From Gymnopilus junonius (Eukaryota > Basidiomycota > Agaricomycetes > Agaricales > Galerinaceae): a stretch of 64,000 nucleotides of DNA. The notes beneath the pieces were generated by a model, which made no database searches, was not told the origin of the DNA, and was given only the letters and a program-made list of their open reading frames with translations. The translations under genes and the position numbers were made by a program. Numbering within the stretch: the stretch's first letter is position 1; the number at the start of each line of letters is the position of its first letter. This document shows, in pieces, positions 20,841 to 33,300 of this stretch. Location: assembly GCA_015501075.1 (NCBI GenBank), contig JADNYJ010000014.1, positions 62,001 through 126,000 of the forward strand. The letters run 5' to 3'.

Positions 20841-23175
20841 CTATGCAGTGCCAGTCTGCCCGAGAGACAAAACCGTCAACAAGACGCTATCCTCCTCGTA
20901 GAAGTTGCTTTCTCCTGCCAAGTTATAGCCATGGTGGCAAGCGGCTGCGTGCTTCCACCTGAGGGGGTGGGTAGATATTAGTTGTGATACCAGAACCCAG
21001 AGCGCAGCAAAGAAGGCAGACCAATGCAACTCCTTGACCTACCATTATCCGAGTATTTAGCGCAATGAAAATAAGGCACGATAGGCGACTAACCTTGCTG
21101 TCCACATCTTTGATACCTTCAACTGCAACCCACTTGTCGCATTTATGACACTTCCCTTGCTGTATCCTATGTTTTTCCTTCTTTCCTGCATTTTGTCTGT
21201 CCACGGCACGGAAAGAAACTGGTGGCGAGAATGGACGACCAGTGGAAGCCGAAATGCCTGGACAACGTGAGAGGAGTAGAGGAAGATAAAATAAAGCCTA
21301 CCATGCGCGTATTGCATATGATAACTAGGGATAAATATCAGGTTACACAAAGTGTTGAAAATCGAAAAGGGGCGTTTGAAACTCTGGAAATTTGTCAGTC
21401 GGACTGAGCCAAAGCGAGGGAATGTCATGGCGCACTACTTGAAAGCCGAAAACTTCATTGCTAGCCAGACTCGCTTATCCTCCCCCCCTCGGTTGAGAGG
21501 CTCGACGCAGATTGGGCACATTCCTACCTTCTCTGCTCCTTTGCCTCTAACGAAGCGGGGAGTGTAGAGATCCAAAGGGCTTCTAGGATGGTTGTAAATC
21601 CCCCCGGGATCTGAGACGCTGAAGAGCGTGCAAGGTGAACTGTGGTGTTTAAATCAGTTGGTGCAACTCGGGCCTTAACGGAAGAATATTAGCGTACTTC
21701 AAATGACCTGGCTTGTAATAGGAGCTTGCAGGAAAGCGCCTATAAAACAAAGGGAAGTTCGACGATACTTCAATATTTGCCGGCAGTGTCCTGACCGCAG
21801 GGACCTTCCTGTCGTTTTGGTCAAGGTTTCTGTCAGGTGACGAGGTAATTTCTGTAGATGAGCTAGAGAGGGGTGATTCGATTATTGTCCTCTTCCGCGA
21901 AATTTTCGCTGGTCTGGGAGGTGTGGACAAGTCTTCCACTTTTCTCTTGATTTTAAGAGTGATTTTCAAAGGAGGGAGCGGTGAAGGTATGGTACCAGGA
22001 GAACTAGAGAGATCTGTCAAAGGACTAAGTGGTGATAAAGCATCAAGAGGAGTCAGCGTGTGCACAGGACTCTGGGATGGAGGTTCAGCAACATCAAGGA
22101 CTTCAGTCTGTTCATGCGAGTCGTCGTGAATGCTAGTCAGAGGAGAGTGTTGGACGTGATGAGGTGACTGAGTAGATACAATATGACAAGGAGACAAGAG
22201 AGCGAGCGGAGTAGAGCCAGTAACTCCCAGAGATTCTAAAGCAGTGTCTGGACGATGTGGCGCAGTTTCCAAAAGGAGTTGGACAGACACTTCAGGGGTG
22301 AACGGCCGATCACACGCAGGAGGTAGTCTGTCGACAAGGGATGTAGGCTGATGAAAGAATTTGTTGTGTCTTCTTTTCTTCTTCCTCTTAGGCTTCGTAT
22401 CAAATCCAAAATTATCTGCAGGAGCTCCTTGTTGTTTGAGCTTATCCGAACGAATGACAGGCGATATATCAGATAAGGAGGGCGCAAGACGGAATGGGCT
22501 TGGAAAGTCCGGATAGTAATTTCCAAAAGACGTTCGCTGCAAGTCCTGGATAAATTTTGTAGCTGGGGAAGCTAGCAAAGTTGTAGAAGATTGGGGAAGT
22601 CGATTTTCGGGATCTTGTACAGCAGTCCCGGAAGGCGAGAAGAAAGAGAGTGAGCGAGGAGATGGTGTGTTGATGAGGGTTGCACTAGTCGATTCTAAGG
22701 AGACCATACGGTTATGGCGATTAAATATTCCAGGCGGGAATGAGGATGGGGGGTCATCTTCGGTGCTCACGTACACGTCAGGATTAGCAGTGTCGTCCAG
22801 TCCGGTTTTGTTGTTGGCGGTACCGAAAAAGTTGGGAAGATCGTAAAAATAATTAAGTCCAAAGTCTTCTAATTGAGAGGGGTTGGTTCTAGATGAAAAA
22901 GAAACGTCTTTGAAAGGGGGCGAGGAGATCTGAGAAGACGGCAAAGAAGTTGGCTCTGTCGTCGGTGAGTTTGTTGTTGGCGAGATACGGATCCAATCAG
23001 TAAAATCTGGAGAAGCAGAGGTAGGAATCGGAGAACTAGTGCAGGCAGCATCAAGAGAAAGCAACCAGGAGAGTGCAGCGTCAGTAGAAGACATTGATGA
23101 ACAACAGTTATCGAGTACTGTTGGCGTTTTAATATTAGCAAGTCTATTTGTTGTTGTGTACTGAGCACGGGCCAT
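20841..23175 (-). CDS. Rua1-like transcription regulator (C-terminal Rua1 zinc domain)
   Basis: Six exons join in phase: 23175-21668, 21618-21439, 21324-21302, 21257-21094, 21038-21022 and 20958-20841, giving 669 residues. The first 480 residues are low-complexity Ser/Pro/Thr-rich and probably disordered, with a basic patch KPKRKKKRRHNK that could be a nuclear signal. The C-terminal ~170 residues form the Rua1 C-terminal domain: FPLFYRRFPASSY, MCPICVEPL, FNYHMQYAHGISASTGRPF, then KCHKCDKWVAVEGIKDVD and WWKHAAACHHG, with paired Cys/His that should bind zinc. Rua1 in Ustilago maydis activates glycolipid (ustilagic acid) genes; the target here is unknown. Two exons are tiny, 23 and 17 bases, both inside the zinc domain. 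Start choice is the first ATG of a long open exon. Confidence 0.88.
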
Positions 23176-23520
23176 CTACACACTGTTGGACGTTGGGCAC
23201 CACTGGGCGCCTTGAGAGCGTATCTGGGCGTACGCTAAGGGATTGGGCGCCCATTAAATAGCAAGTGAAGAAGAGAAGGAACGGATTTAGCGTACAAAGG
23301 AAGGACCCTTGATGGCAAAGCGCTAAACCTTACTTTAAATAGCCAGCGCTCCCATAACGCAGGTTAGAAATAAAAATCATTAGAGCACTTCAACTATACG
23401 CATTGCACCTGCTGTAGTCTGCTAGTATAATTGCTTTCAGTGGGATGGATGGCGGCGTAAATCAATCTAATCCCTATCTACCGTCTTACAATCCAGTCTG
23501 CTGAGCGTCATATCCAAACC

Positions 23521-24711
23521 TTACTCGGCAGCCATCTCGAGCTTGATCTTGGCAATGGCAGCAGCTGGGTTAAGACCTTTGGGACAAGTGCGAGAGCCTA
23601 TTCATTGTGTTCTCAGCATTATTCATTTAATTCTGCATAGGCAAAAAGGCACATACAGTTGAAGATGGTGTGACATCTGTATAGACTCATTTCGTTCTCA
23701 AGCCTTTCCATGCGCTCGGCCTTGTGAGCATCCTGAAAGGTGAAGAGCAACGGTGAATACCAGCCGAAACGACCGCACAAACTCCGATACGTACCCGAGA
23801 GTCAGCAATCCATCTGTAGGCTTGCATCAAAGTCGCGGGTCCAAGGTACTCGTCCTGATTCCACCAGTACGAAGGGCAAGAAGTAGAGCAGCACGCGCAG
23901 AGGATACACTCGTACATTCCGTCGAGTTTGCGGCGGTCTTCGGGTGATTGAAGGAATTCTATCGGAACGTCAACAATGAGGAAACATGCGCGAATCAACT
24001 GCAATGGACATACCTCCTTTCTCAGGAGGGTTACTGTTCTGCAGCCAAGGTTGGATAGACTTGTACTGCTTGTAGAATTGGGTCATGTCGGGCACGAGAT
24101 CCTTGACGACATACACTGACGGAGGCTGTCAGCGCGCTAGTTTCTTTAGCTTGAAAATATCACTTACTGTGAGGAAGAGGGTAAATCTTAGCGTTCTTGG
24201 AAGCGTCGCGGTCGATGCGGCACAGGCACGCGAGGGTGTTCTGGCCGTCGATGTTCATGGCACAGGAACCGCAGATACCCTCACGGCAGGAGCGACGGAA
24301 GGTAAGGGTTGGGTCAATCTCATTCTTAATCTTAATAAGGGCATCGAGAACCTATAGGAAAGGGTAGGGTGAAATGAGCCAAGGGGTCCTATGTGGCTAT
24401 GCAGGGTAATCCGAGACTTGCCATTGGTCCGGTCTGGTTGAGGTCAATCTTGTAAGACTGCAGCTCGGGTTTCTTCTCTGGCTCATCGGGGTTCTGTGTT
24501 TGGGTTTACAGTTGGTTAGTATAGAGCACAATATTGAGAACGGCAAGCTCTATGAACGACGACAGACCCAGCGGTAGATCTTGAACTCCTTGATGAGGAC
24601 CGGCTTCTCCGTAGGAACGGCCTGCCACCTGCGGAGAGAAGAAGAGAAAGCACGGTGGCCAAGGGCGAGCTGCCTTGAAGAAGAACGCGAGGCTGCAAGC
24701 AAGGACTGCAT
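23521..24711 (-). CDS. SDH2: Succinate dehydrogenase iron-sulfur subunit, mitochondrial
   Basis: This is the complex II subunit that passes electrons from the FAD subunit to ubiquinone at the inner mitochondrial membrane. Seven exons join in phase: 24711-24568, 24493-24422, 24351-24168, 24115-24014, 23958-23795, 23732-23657 and 23597-23521, giving 272 residues. Residues 1-30 are Ser/Arg-rich with no acid, a typical mitochondrial presequence. The 2Fe-2S ligands are in [10 protein letters not shown] and LACLC, the 4Fe-4S ligands in [12 protein letters not shown], and the 3Fe-4S/quinone-site region is CHTIFNC then CPKGLNP. The His beside the third cluster, the site changed in carboxamide-resistant fungi, is present. 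The second intron (24421-24352) starts with GC (ATG|GCAAGT), a non-canonical GC-AG intron. It is divergent from the p24 gene, 202 bases away. Confidence 0.97.
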
Positions 24712-24913
24712 GGCTTTTGGAAAAGGACAGATAGAGTCGGAGAACAAGAAAAGGTGGCGCTGCCCGCTCTCGCTCTTCCGGTCTCGGGTCGACAGTCGCG
24801 TGATATCCCGGTTATTGGCTTTTTCAAACTCCGCTGTACGTGGCCACCGCGACGGGCAACAGCGATGAACTCATCAGTGTCCTCGTCCCAGCAGTCTTCC
24901 TGCTGGCTTTAAT
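24712..24913. promoter_or_regulatory. Shared SDH2/p24 divergent promoter
   Basis: 202 bases separate the start codons of SDH2 (minus) and the p24 gene (plus), so the core promoters share this stretch. A TTTAATATG sequence abuts the p24 start; no classical TATA box or clear factor site stands out. Confidence 0.5.
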
Positions 24914-25823
24914 ATGTCTCTGCTCTTCCATTTCTTCTCTTCTTTCTTCTTCTTTCTTTACCTCTCAGTAATCGTCAGGGCTTCAGCGCTTACAACTGCC
25001 ATTGCGCCCAATGAGCGTGTGTGTTTCTACGCCGATGTCGATAAAGCCGGAGAGAAAATTGGGGTCCGTCTGCTGTCTTTTGTGCCTACACAATGTCTAA
25101 TAATTTGATGTTTTCAGTTCTACTACGCTGTATGTCTACTCCACAATTCCTTGTACATTTCTTCACCTCCGATAGGTGCAATCTGGTGGCTCGTTTGACA
25201 TAGATTTTGACATCAAAGACCCAAACCAAAAGGTTCTGCTGGACGGCGAGCGTGAACGCCAAGGAGACTATGTCCTTACCGCCAACACAGTTGGTGAATA
25301 CGCCTTCTGTTTCGAGAACGACATATCAACCCTTACCGACAAGCTCATCGACTTTGACATCATGGTTGAGAGTGAACCACGAAGGCAACCACCAGCCAAG
25401 CCAGGCCAGATTTCGGAACAGACGAGCTCGTTAGAGGAAAGCGTGTTTAGACTGAATGGATTGCTCATGAATATCAAGAGGTTGCAGAAACAGTGGGTGC
25501 TTTGCATTTCAAGAGTTTTATTATTTATATCTGAACTTTGTTTTTCCAGTCACCATACGCAAGAGAATCGTGGTTTCTCCATAGTCAAGTCGACACAGAA
25601 GTGGGTGTAACTTTGGTCATACTGTACTCTTTAAACTGATCAGGCCCTTCCTAGTCGGTTATTCTGGTACACTCTCCTTGAGTGTGTCGGCGTCATCTCC
25701 ATGGCTGTGTACGTATTCTTTTTTACATTTTGTGAGATAACGTTTATACTTGTATTTGATAGGCTTCAAGTATACATTCTACAGACATTCTTCACGAAGA
25801 CAGGCAGGCGGTACAAGGTTTAA
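24914..25823 (+). CDS. p24 family (EMP24/GP25L, Erp-type) cargo receptor
   Basis: p24 proteins are type I membrane proteins cycling between ER and Golgi, selecting cargo such as GPI-anchored proteins for COPII/COPI vesicles. Six exons join in phase: 24914-25063, 25118-25129, 25176-25492, 25550-25600, 25655-25708 and 25763-25823, giving 214 residues. Residues 1-24 form a Phe/Leu-rich signal peptide. The GOLD domain follows with its disulfide Cys pair (ERVCFYADV and YAFCFENDI). Then come a coiled-coil stretch (residues ~125-165), a transmembrane helix (LLECVGVISMAVLQVYIL) and a short tail LQTFFTKTGRRYKV with the FF export signal. The second exon is only 12 bases (FYYA). Which Erp paralogue it represents cannot be told. 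Confidence 0.92.
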
Positions 25824-26207
25824 TTCGCTACTCACGCATCGCTTTATGTATTTATGACCCTCGATACCATACCCTTATTCACGCATCTAAACGACTGCCA
25901 ACTGCCCTGATTTCAAGTCCATTAAGTATTGCATTCTTTGTCTATTGGGAAGTTTCACATCGTACTATGCTTTGTACTTGAAGACGTTATGAGAAAGTCA
26001 AATATCGACGTCAGAATATCGGGAGCCTAGTATCAGATACATGGAGGAGAGAGAAAACCTAAAATGGAGATCCGTAAAGCATAAAGAAAGGGCGGAGGAA
26101 GAGCAACGAAAAGGCGTCATTATTGTTATTGTGGGAGTAAAACGGGAAGCTCAGCCCTTCTCTTGTTATTAGTCCATTTCTTTACGATGGTTCAAACGAG
26201 AGGAATT

Positions 26208-27452
26208 TCAGTGGTCCCTGGACTTCCTAGTGCCAAACATACCCAGTGTCAACTTTCTGAAGAGGAAGAAAAAAAGGCAGGAACTAGACGCACCTATACT
26301 CGCCCTCAGCAGCAACACTGAGTTCCTCGATTTCGCCCTGGACAGTGGACAAGGCCTCGGCAGCGACACTGAAGTACATGAGCTGAGCTTTGATGAGCTC
26401 GTTCAAGTTCTTAATAGGCTCGGGCTAATGAATGAGGAGACGACAGATGAGAAAAGTTAGACAGCGCAGAAGAAATGACGTACGTTCTCCAAGACAGTCT
26501 TCATGAGCGTAATGGCGACTTCCGTCTTCTGTACAAGGTCGTCTTCCGCATTCTCAACTTCAAGGCGGGCCTGCTCTTGTTTAGCAGGGTTGGCGTTCTT
26601 CAGCCTGGAAAGAGCGTTCATAACCAGAAATCGTCATAGGACATGAGACAATACTTACGACTGCTTCGCAGAGTCCAACTCGAGCCTACTAACTCTCACC
26701 GCTTGCCTAGCCTTCATAGCAACCGCAATGCTAGCATTGAGGGTCGTCTGCCAGGGGTGCAAGAAGTTCTCCCGGATAGCCGTGTCCTGATCCAGTCTGG
26801 CAGAAGCCACCTTCTCCCATCCGCCAGCGTAAAGCCCGAGAGCCTTACCCAATCTGTCGGCCTCGGCTGCACCGCCATTGGGGGCAGAGGAAACGGCATG
26901 GGCTGCGGAGGTGGCAGCGCGGGTGAGAGCGTGAGGGAGCGTCTTGTGCTGCGACTGCGGAGGGGCGGGGGCGTTGGGCACGGGGAGGTTGGTGCCTTTG
27001 AGATTGGACGCGGCGAAGGAGGTGATATTGAACCCGATGGAAGACGAGAGCTCAGAAATGGACTCTTGGATTTGGACGGGGTAGTCATAGTTCTCGGACT
27101 CGTAGACCTTTGTTATTCTAATGAATTGAGGACATGAATGGACGTATTCCTAGGACGTATAAGGGCTGAAACGTACTTGAGCAGAGAAATATGCGCAGAG
27201 CGAAGCGCATCGACCCGGGCTTCAAGATCTTTGTACTCTACGTACGTCAAAGAATCAGTGAACTATGTAAAGCAAAACTATGCATGCTCCTCGCTTACCC
27301 TGAGGCAGCTCAGTGATCTCATCGGGGGCTACCTGGCCGAGCCTTTCGCGGGTAGCTTGCACGCTAGAACTGAAGCCCTTGCTGAGCTTGGTGCCAGCCT
27401 GAGCAAAGTTGATGTTTCCCAGACTCGATTGGAGTTTAGTCCAGCTTTCCAT
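26208..27452 (-). CDS. GVP36: GVP36-like BAR-domain protein
   Basis: Gvp36 is a BAR-domain protein of late Golgi vesicles that senses or bends membranes. Six exons join in phase: 27452-27299, 27237-27177, 27117-26659, 26604-26484, 26424-26294 and 26256-26208, giving 324 residues, against 326 in yeast. The start MESWTKLQSSLGNINF, the amphipathic N-terminal region, the long helix pairs (LRSAHISLLKITKVYESEN; WEKVASARLDQD; AVRVSRLELDSAKQ) and the final helix (NLNELIKAQLMYFSVAAEAL) match the family. An Ala/Pro-rich loop interrupts the first helix pair. The last intron would be only 37 bases; without it the protein simply ends two residues later at CV-stop. An in-frame ATG also lies 14 codons upstream at 27494 but is less likely. 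It is convergent with the p24 gene. Confidence 0.85.
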
Positions 27453-28216
27453 GGCGACTGTTCTGAACTGTTGCAGGGATAAGTTGGGTGACAAGGTAGT
27501 GGTTGAGTTGGGAGAGTGGGAGTTTGACTGGGAAGAGTCGGTGCCTGTGCCAGGAGGGGTGGCGGTGTCGTTAGTGTCCAGAGTCGCCGTGGTTGCTTGC
27601 TATGCGGTTCAACCTTACACGAACAATATAGTCCAAGTTGAAGCTGCAGATCCCTTCAACGGTCCGTGCGCGACTGTGCACAGCGGCTCTTATGGAGATA
27701 AGCTTGCAGGGCAGAGATCCCCGATCCTTGGGCCCTGGACAAAGCCTGGCCGGAACTCACTCATAACGAGTCATTGCGTTTATAAACAGGTCCATATCGA
27801 CAATATCATAATTTTGTACACTATTCTACATGGTTAGTTTAAAAAAAAAGAAGCCCATATACTTAAAAAAAGATAATCCAAAATGCAGTTCATACGTAGT
27901 ATGTACAAGAATGAAGAATAGATATAAATGAGGTTTTGGGAGTCATATGCATACAGTGTGAATGTGAGGTTATACAGCTTAAATGGGATGTGATGCAAAG
28001 AAAAGAATGAAAAATATGAGGATTAAGGAAGTACACTTCAGCGGTACGCCTCGGTGGAATGGATACCTTTCTGAATCTAAAAATGGTCTGTAGGGTGCCT
28101 AGCGATTGACGACTCGTGAATCTTGAATCCGAGTTGCACGATAGGAATGATTCGGGAGGGCGATAGAATGGATGATTCTCGGGAGCTTGAAGTCATCCTG
28201 GAGCCATATGTATTAA
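27453..28216. other. Intergenic, no gene seen
   Basis: This is the 764 base spacer between the 5' end of the GVP36-like gene and the 3' end of the phosphatase gene. It is AT-rich from 27830 to 28100 (A-runs near 27840 and 27866), consistent with UTR and terminator sequence. No supported coding region is present on either strand. Confidence 0.55.
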
Positions 28217-29849
28217 TCACAGACGTGCTTCGATACCGCTGGCACTGGCAGGCTGGCCGTTGGAAGCTTTATCGGTGCTTGTAGACGTGCTCGTATTATT
28301 GGAAGGTGAAGGTGACGGTGATGGGGAGATGACGGCTACGATGACAGAGATATCTAAAAGTGGAGATGAGAACGATATTTTCATGCGAAGCATTTGAGAA
28401 TGGGCATACCATCGTGTTTTCCACCCCTGAAAGACTTGCTAGCTAGCTTAGCTCGCCGAGCGAATGGAATTTCGATTTCGTCTTCCGTTTGTTTCACTTG
28501 GTCAGAGGTGACCAAAGAAATAGTTGGAGAAGACGCTTGATCAGTGGTGACCTCATGGCCCTCGCTTTCCTCTGCAATAACGCTGAATCGCGGTGGGGGT
28601 GAGGCTGGTCTTCTACGCTGCGCCGCAGAGGAAGATGGACGCGTCTCGGACACGCGCTTGGCGCGTGAACACAAAGCCTCGGAGAGCATGCCTGCGAATG
28701 CTTTACGGCGCAGAATTTGGGTTTGGTGAGAGTCACCTTGCTGAGAGTCAGAGAAGCCCCAAGAGTCATTTTGGCGGAACTTGAGGACCTCGTCAAGGAC
28801 GTCTTCGTCCCATAGATTGTCACTTAGCCCGTCTGAAGCGAGAATGAGGATGTCATCTGCGCGGACGGGGAGTGTGAAAGTATGGGGTTTTACGGGGAGT
28901 GGAATAGGGGCTGTGGGATTTGCGGGATTTGCATTTGGAGGCGGGGGTCCGAGTTGAAGGGGATGGTTGTACTAGAGACGCAGATTAGCAATGATGTCAA
29001 GGAGAGAATAAAGAAAAAGACACTTACACCCCACCACATTTCATCGCTGCGCCAGGCGATTTTATCGCCACGGACAAGCATACCCATGCAGTCACCGAGA
29101 TGAGCAATACGGATGACGGCATCGTAGGGCACAGCGGTCGTCTCGCCGTCAAGTGTTGCGGTTTCAGCATGGGCTGGAGAGACAGCGGGTTCGGTGAGGA
29201 TGTCGGTCTGGTGAAGCGAACCTGCAGCATAATTCTTGTGTGGAGCCTCAGGAGATTGAGGGAGAGGTCCTGAAGACGTGGGAGGGTGGTCAAGGACAGC
29301 TAAGAGGGCTGTTGACGAACCGGTCGTAAGGGGAGTTGAGGACGAGGGAACGACATGTGATTTAACGGTACTGTCGTAGGCCCGTTCTAGAATATTGAGG
29401 ACATCAAATCCCTCGGATAGCTCTTCCAGGGAGGAGTGGAGTGAATCCTCCAGCTCGGAGAAAGAAAAGACCTCGTAATGATTCTGAGGCGGGGGTGGAC
29501 GGGGTTTGAGATGATGCTGAAAAGAAAACTGAGTAGTTGGGGGGCGAGCAGCAGGGTTAGGTGCGGAATCGGATCTAGAATCAAGAGCTCCAATCTCTGC
29601 AGAGCAGAAATGCATGAGACGCCTAGAAAAGAGGGCACTAGGAGTGGGGTGATGTGAAGAACAGGAGGCGGACTTGGCCCAGCCACCGACGCCGTCTGCG
29701 ATGCCCATCGCATTATCACGGACAAAATAGGCATCCTCACCGACCTGGACAGAGAGCGAGGTGTGGGGATAGGGCCGGCGGAGGACGAGGAGCGGTGTGG
29801 AAGGCGCGAGGACCCGGACGGTGCTTTGGGATGCCGTATGCACCGACAT
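28217..29849 (-). CDS. PTC7: PP2C-type phosphatase, PTC7-like
   Basis: PTC7-type PP2C enzymes are Mg/Mn-dependent Ser/Thr phosphatases, mostly mitochondrial (yeast Ptc7 acts on coenzyme Q biosynthesis). Exons 29849-29028, 28971-28410 and 28353-28217 join in phase into about 507 residues. The metal-site motifs are all present: VGEDAYF, GIADGVGGW, IAHLGDCMGML, DDILILASDGLSDNLW and KHDDISVIVAVI. Two low-complexity insertions lengthen it (residues ~60-110 and ~400-450). The true N-terminus is uncertain: upstream to an ATG at 30174 another frame is open, ends in a Pro-rich segment and carries QLDVGAYGIPKH, which looks like the missing start of the catalytic domain. A frameshift near 29829 or an unrecognised splice may separate them. 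It is divergent from VAS1. Confidence 0.85.
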
Positions 29850-30332
29850 CAAGCTGGTACTGCAGACGCTGGCGTTTGTGGGCCCTCGGGACCTCTGTGG
29901 TTGTGGGGGTGACGGCAGAGGTAGACTGTGCGGGAGTGGGGTTGAAATTGGGGGAAAGGGGAGGGTTGGCGGGGAAGAGGGGGGGATGGAGACCGGGGGG
30001 CTGGGTGAGTGCTAGCTGGGAGTGCTGGGACTGCTTGGGGGCCTCACTGGGCAGACGGGGCGGCGTGGGGAGGACGGGGCGGGAGGTGGAGGTCGGCTGG
30101 GTGACAGTGAGCGTCGACAGCGAGTTGGAGCGGACCCTGGGGAGGACACTGTACAGCTGCAGTCGCTGCCGCATCGTTGCTCTGGGCAGAGGCGCGTCGG
30201 GCTCTTCCGGATTAGATTAGATTTCCATATACGGCCTGTCACGGCAACCACCGTCGATCGTGCTTTCTTTACATGCTGACTCGTTCCTATCGATTGCTCC
30301 TCAGGATATCCACTGCACCATACCTTCGCACC

Positions 30333-33300
30333 ATGGCTGATACCTCCGCCGCCATTCCCATCGATCCCAACAATGTCCGCGACCCCAACTCCAAGAGCGC
30401 TGGTCCGTCCTCTTTCTCCTCCATTTCTCCCCATTGCTAAATTTATCCCCCAGCAAAGAAAGAGGCCAAGCGTCTAGAAAAAGAGGCAAAGCTCGCCGCA
30501 AAGGCTGCAAAGAATCTCGCCGCCCCTGCTACAGACAGGAAACCAAAGGCCGAAAAAAAGAAAAAGGACGATCCAGAGGAGGCCTTCGTGAACACCACCC
30601 CCAAGGGCGAGAAGAAAGGTATCGTTTGTTTTTAATTGCGCTGATGACCATCTCCTCATCTTTACCAGACCTCTCTCAGCCCATGGCTTCCGGTTACAAC
30701 CCCATTGCCGTCGAATCCGCTTGGTACGACTGGTGGACTGCCCAAAGTTTCTTCAAGCCAGAATACGAAGCCCCGTTCCTCCAACAAAAGGGCATCAAGG
30801 AGCAAGACCGCGAGACCTTCGTCATCCCCGCACCCCCTCCCAATGTCACCGGCAGTCTTCACATCGGCCACGCTCTCACTGTCGCCATTCAGGATACCTT
30901 GGTGCGATGGAACCGTATGCTCGGCAGAAAAGTTCTATTCGCTCCAGGTTTTGACCATGCCGGTATATCCACCCAGAGCGTAGTCGAGAAGCGTTTGCTC
31001 AAGGCAGAGGGGAAGAGCAGGCATGATCTAGGTAGAGAAAAGTTCTTGGAGACTGTCATGGACTGGAAAAACGAGTCAGTTTATTCTTCGCTATCTGCGA
31101 TCTAATGTGCTCATGCTTTTATAGTTATCAAGGCAGGATCACAAATCAGCTGCATAGATTGGGCGGCAGTTACGACTGGGACAGGGTAGCCTTTACTATG
31201 GACGAGGTTCATTTCTTCTTTAGGTCACCGCAACTCGTTTACTCATTTCTTTCTTCTCGCACAGAAACTCAGTAAAGCTGTCATAGAAACATTCTGTAGA
31301 CTCCACGAAGACGGCATCTTGTATCGTGCTAACCGTCTCGTCAACTGGTGCGTCAAGCTCAACACCACATTATCAAACCTCGAGGTATGCGCCACGGTCT
31401 TTGACTAGTTGCACGTCTCATCTCCAGGAATAGGTCGAGCAAAAAGAGCTAGAAGGTCGCACCCTCCTCAATGTTCCAGGGTATGACCCCAAGGAGAAAT
31501 TCGAATTTGGTGTCCTCGTCAGCTTTGCGTATGAAGTGGAGGGTTCTGGCACGTAAAGTTCGAAGTACCCTCAAATAAATTATTGACGCGTCAATAGATG
31601 AACGACTCGTCATCGCCACCACGCGTCCCGAGACCATGCTGGGCGATACGGCTGTAGCCGTCCATCCAGATGATCCTCGATACAAGGTTTGTTTATGAGT
31701 CTTTTTACTTTCTCTTGTTGCTCATCCTCGGATCATAGCATCTACACGGTAAATTTCTCAAGCACCCCTTCATCCCTAACCGCCGCCTTCCCATTGTTAC
31801 CGATTCCATCATCGTCGACATGGAATTCGGTACAGGTGCCGTCAAGATCACCCCAGCACACGACCAAAACGATTATGAGGTCGGCAAGAGGCACAATCTC
31901 GAGTTCATCAACATCCTGAATGACGATGGCACATTGAACGCAAATGCGGGTGAGAAGTTTCAGGTGGGTTTACTTTTACCTAGTCATTCTTTTAATCTGT
32001 GTACTGACGTGAGATCTCGCTTTGGCAGGGCATGAAGCGTTTCCATGCCAGAGTGGCGGTGGTCAAGGCTCTCAAGGAGCTTGGTCTATACGTGGATACA
32101 AAGGATAACAAGATGCAAATACCCATCTGCAGGTACGCTCACAGTGCCTCTTCTTGTTTATTCCTGGTCGCTCACTACTATGCAGCAAATCCGGTGATAT
32201 CATTGAACCCTTGCTCAAGCCACAGTGGTGGGTAAATTGTCAGCCCCTCGCAGAGGAGGCGATCAAGGTAACGCTTTTAAGCTACGATTTCTTTCTTCCA
32301 AAGCTGACCACTGCTCCGTGTCCAGCGCACGCGTGCGGGCGAATTGACCATCAATCCCAAACAATCCGAGAACGAATGGTATCGCTGGCTCGAGGGTATT
32401 CAGGACTGGTGCATATCGCGTCAACTTTGGTGGGGTCACCGCTGTCCTGCTTATTTCGTCCGCATCGCGGGGGAGATCCAAGACGCCAATGATGGGAAGC
32501 ACTGGGTTGTCGGCAGGACGAGGGAGGAGGCGGAGGAGAGGGCGAAGGTCATGGCCGCCGGCCAAGAATTTGAACTGATCCAGGATGAGGACGTTTTGGA
32601 TACTTGGTTCAGTTCAGGCCTTTGGCCTTTTTCCATAATGGGATGGCCTGATAAGGTGAGATTTCTTGGTTAATGAGATGGTGCGCAGGCATTCATCCCA
32701 TCCTTTGTAGACTCCGGACCTCCAGAACTTCTATCCTTCAAGTCTCCTTGAAACCGGCTGGGACATTCTCTTCTTCTGGGTCGCGAGGATGGTCATCCTC
32801 GGTATCCATCTCACCGGTCAAATGCCTTTCAAAGAAGTCTACTGCCACGCCATGATCCGTGACGCTCACGGACGCAAGATGAGCAAATCGCTTGGCAATG
32901 TCATCGATCCGTTAGACGTCATCCAAGGACTTGGGTTGGAAGAGTTGCACCAAAAGCTGTATGAAGGAAACTTGGACGAGAGGGAAATTGTAAAGGCCAA
33001 AGCCGGACAAAAGAAAGACTTCCCCAAGGGCATTCCCCAGTGCGGAACAGATGCGTTGAGGTTCGCTTTGTGTGCCTATTCGGGAGGAGGTCGCGATATC
33101 AATCTGGAGATCCTGCGTGTGGAGGGCTACCGCAAGTTTTGCAACAAGATCTTCAATGCCACCAAGTTCGCGATGTTGAAATTCGACGAGGAGTTTGTAC
33201 CTCAACCTTCAGCCAAAGTACGTATTCTCCTGCACGTTTTTATCTTTTGTATCTGTGTTGAATGTTTCTTGTTTACGAGCAGCCTACTGGCAACGAGAGC

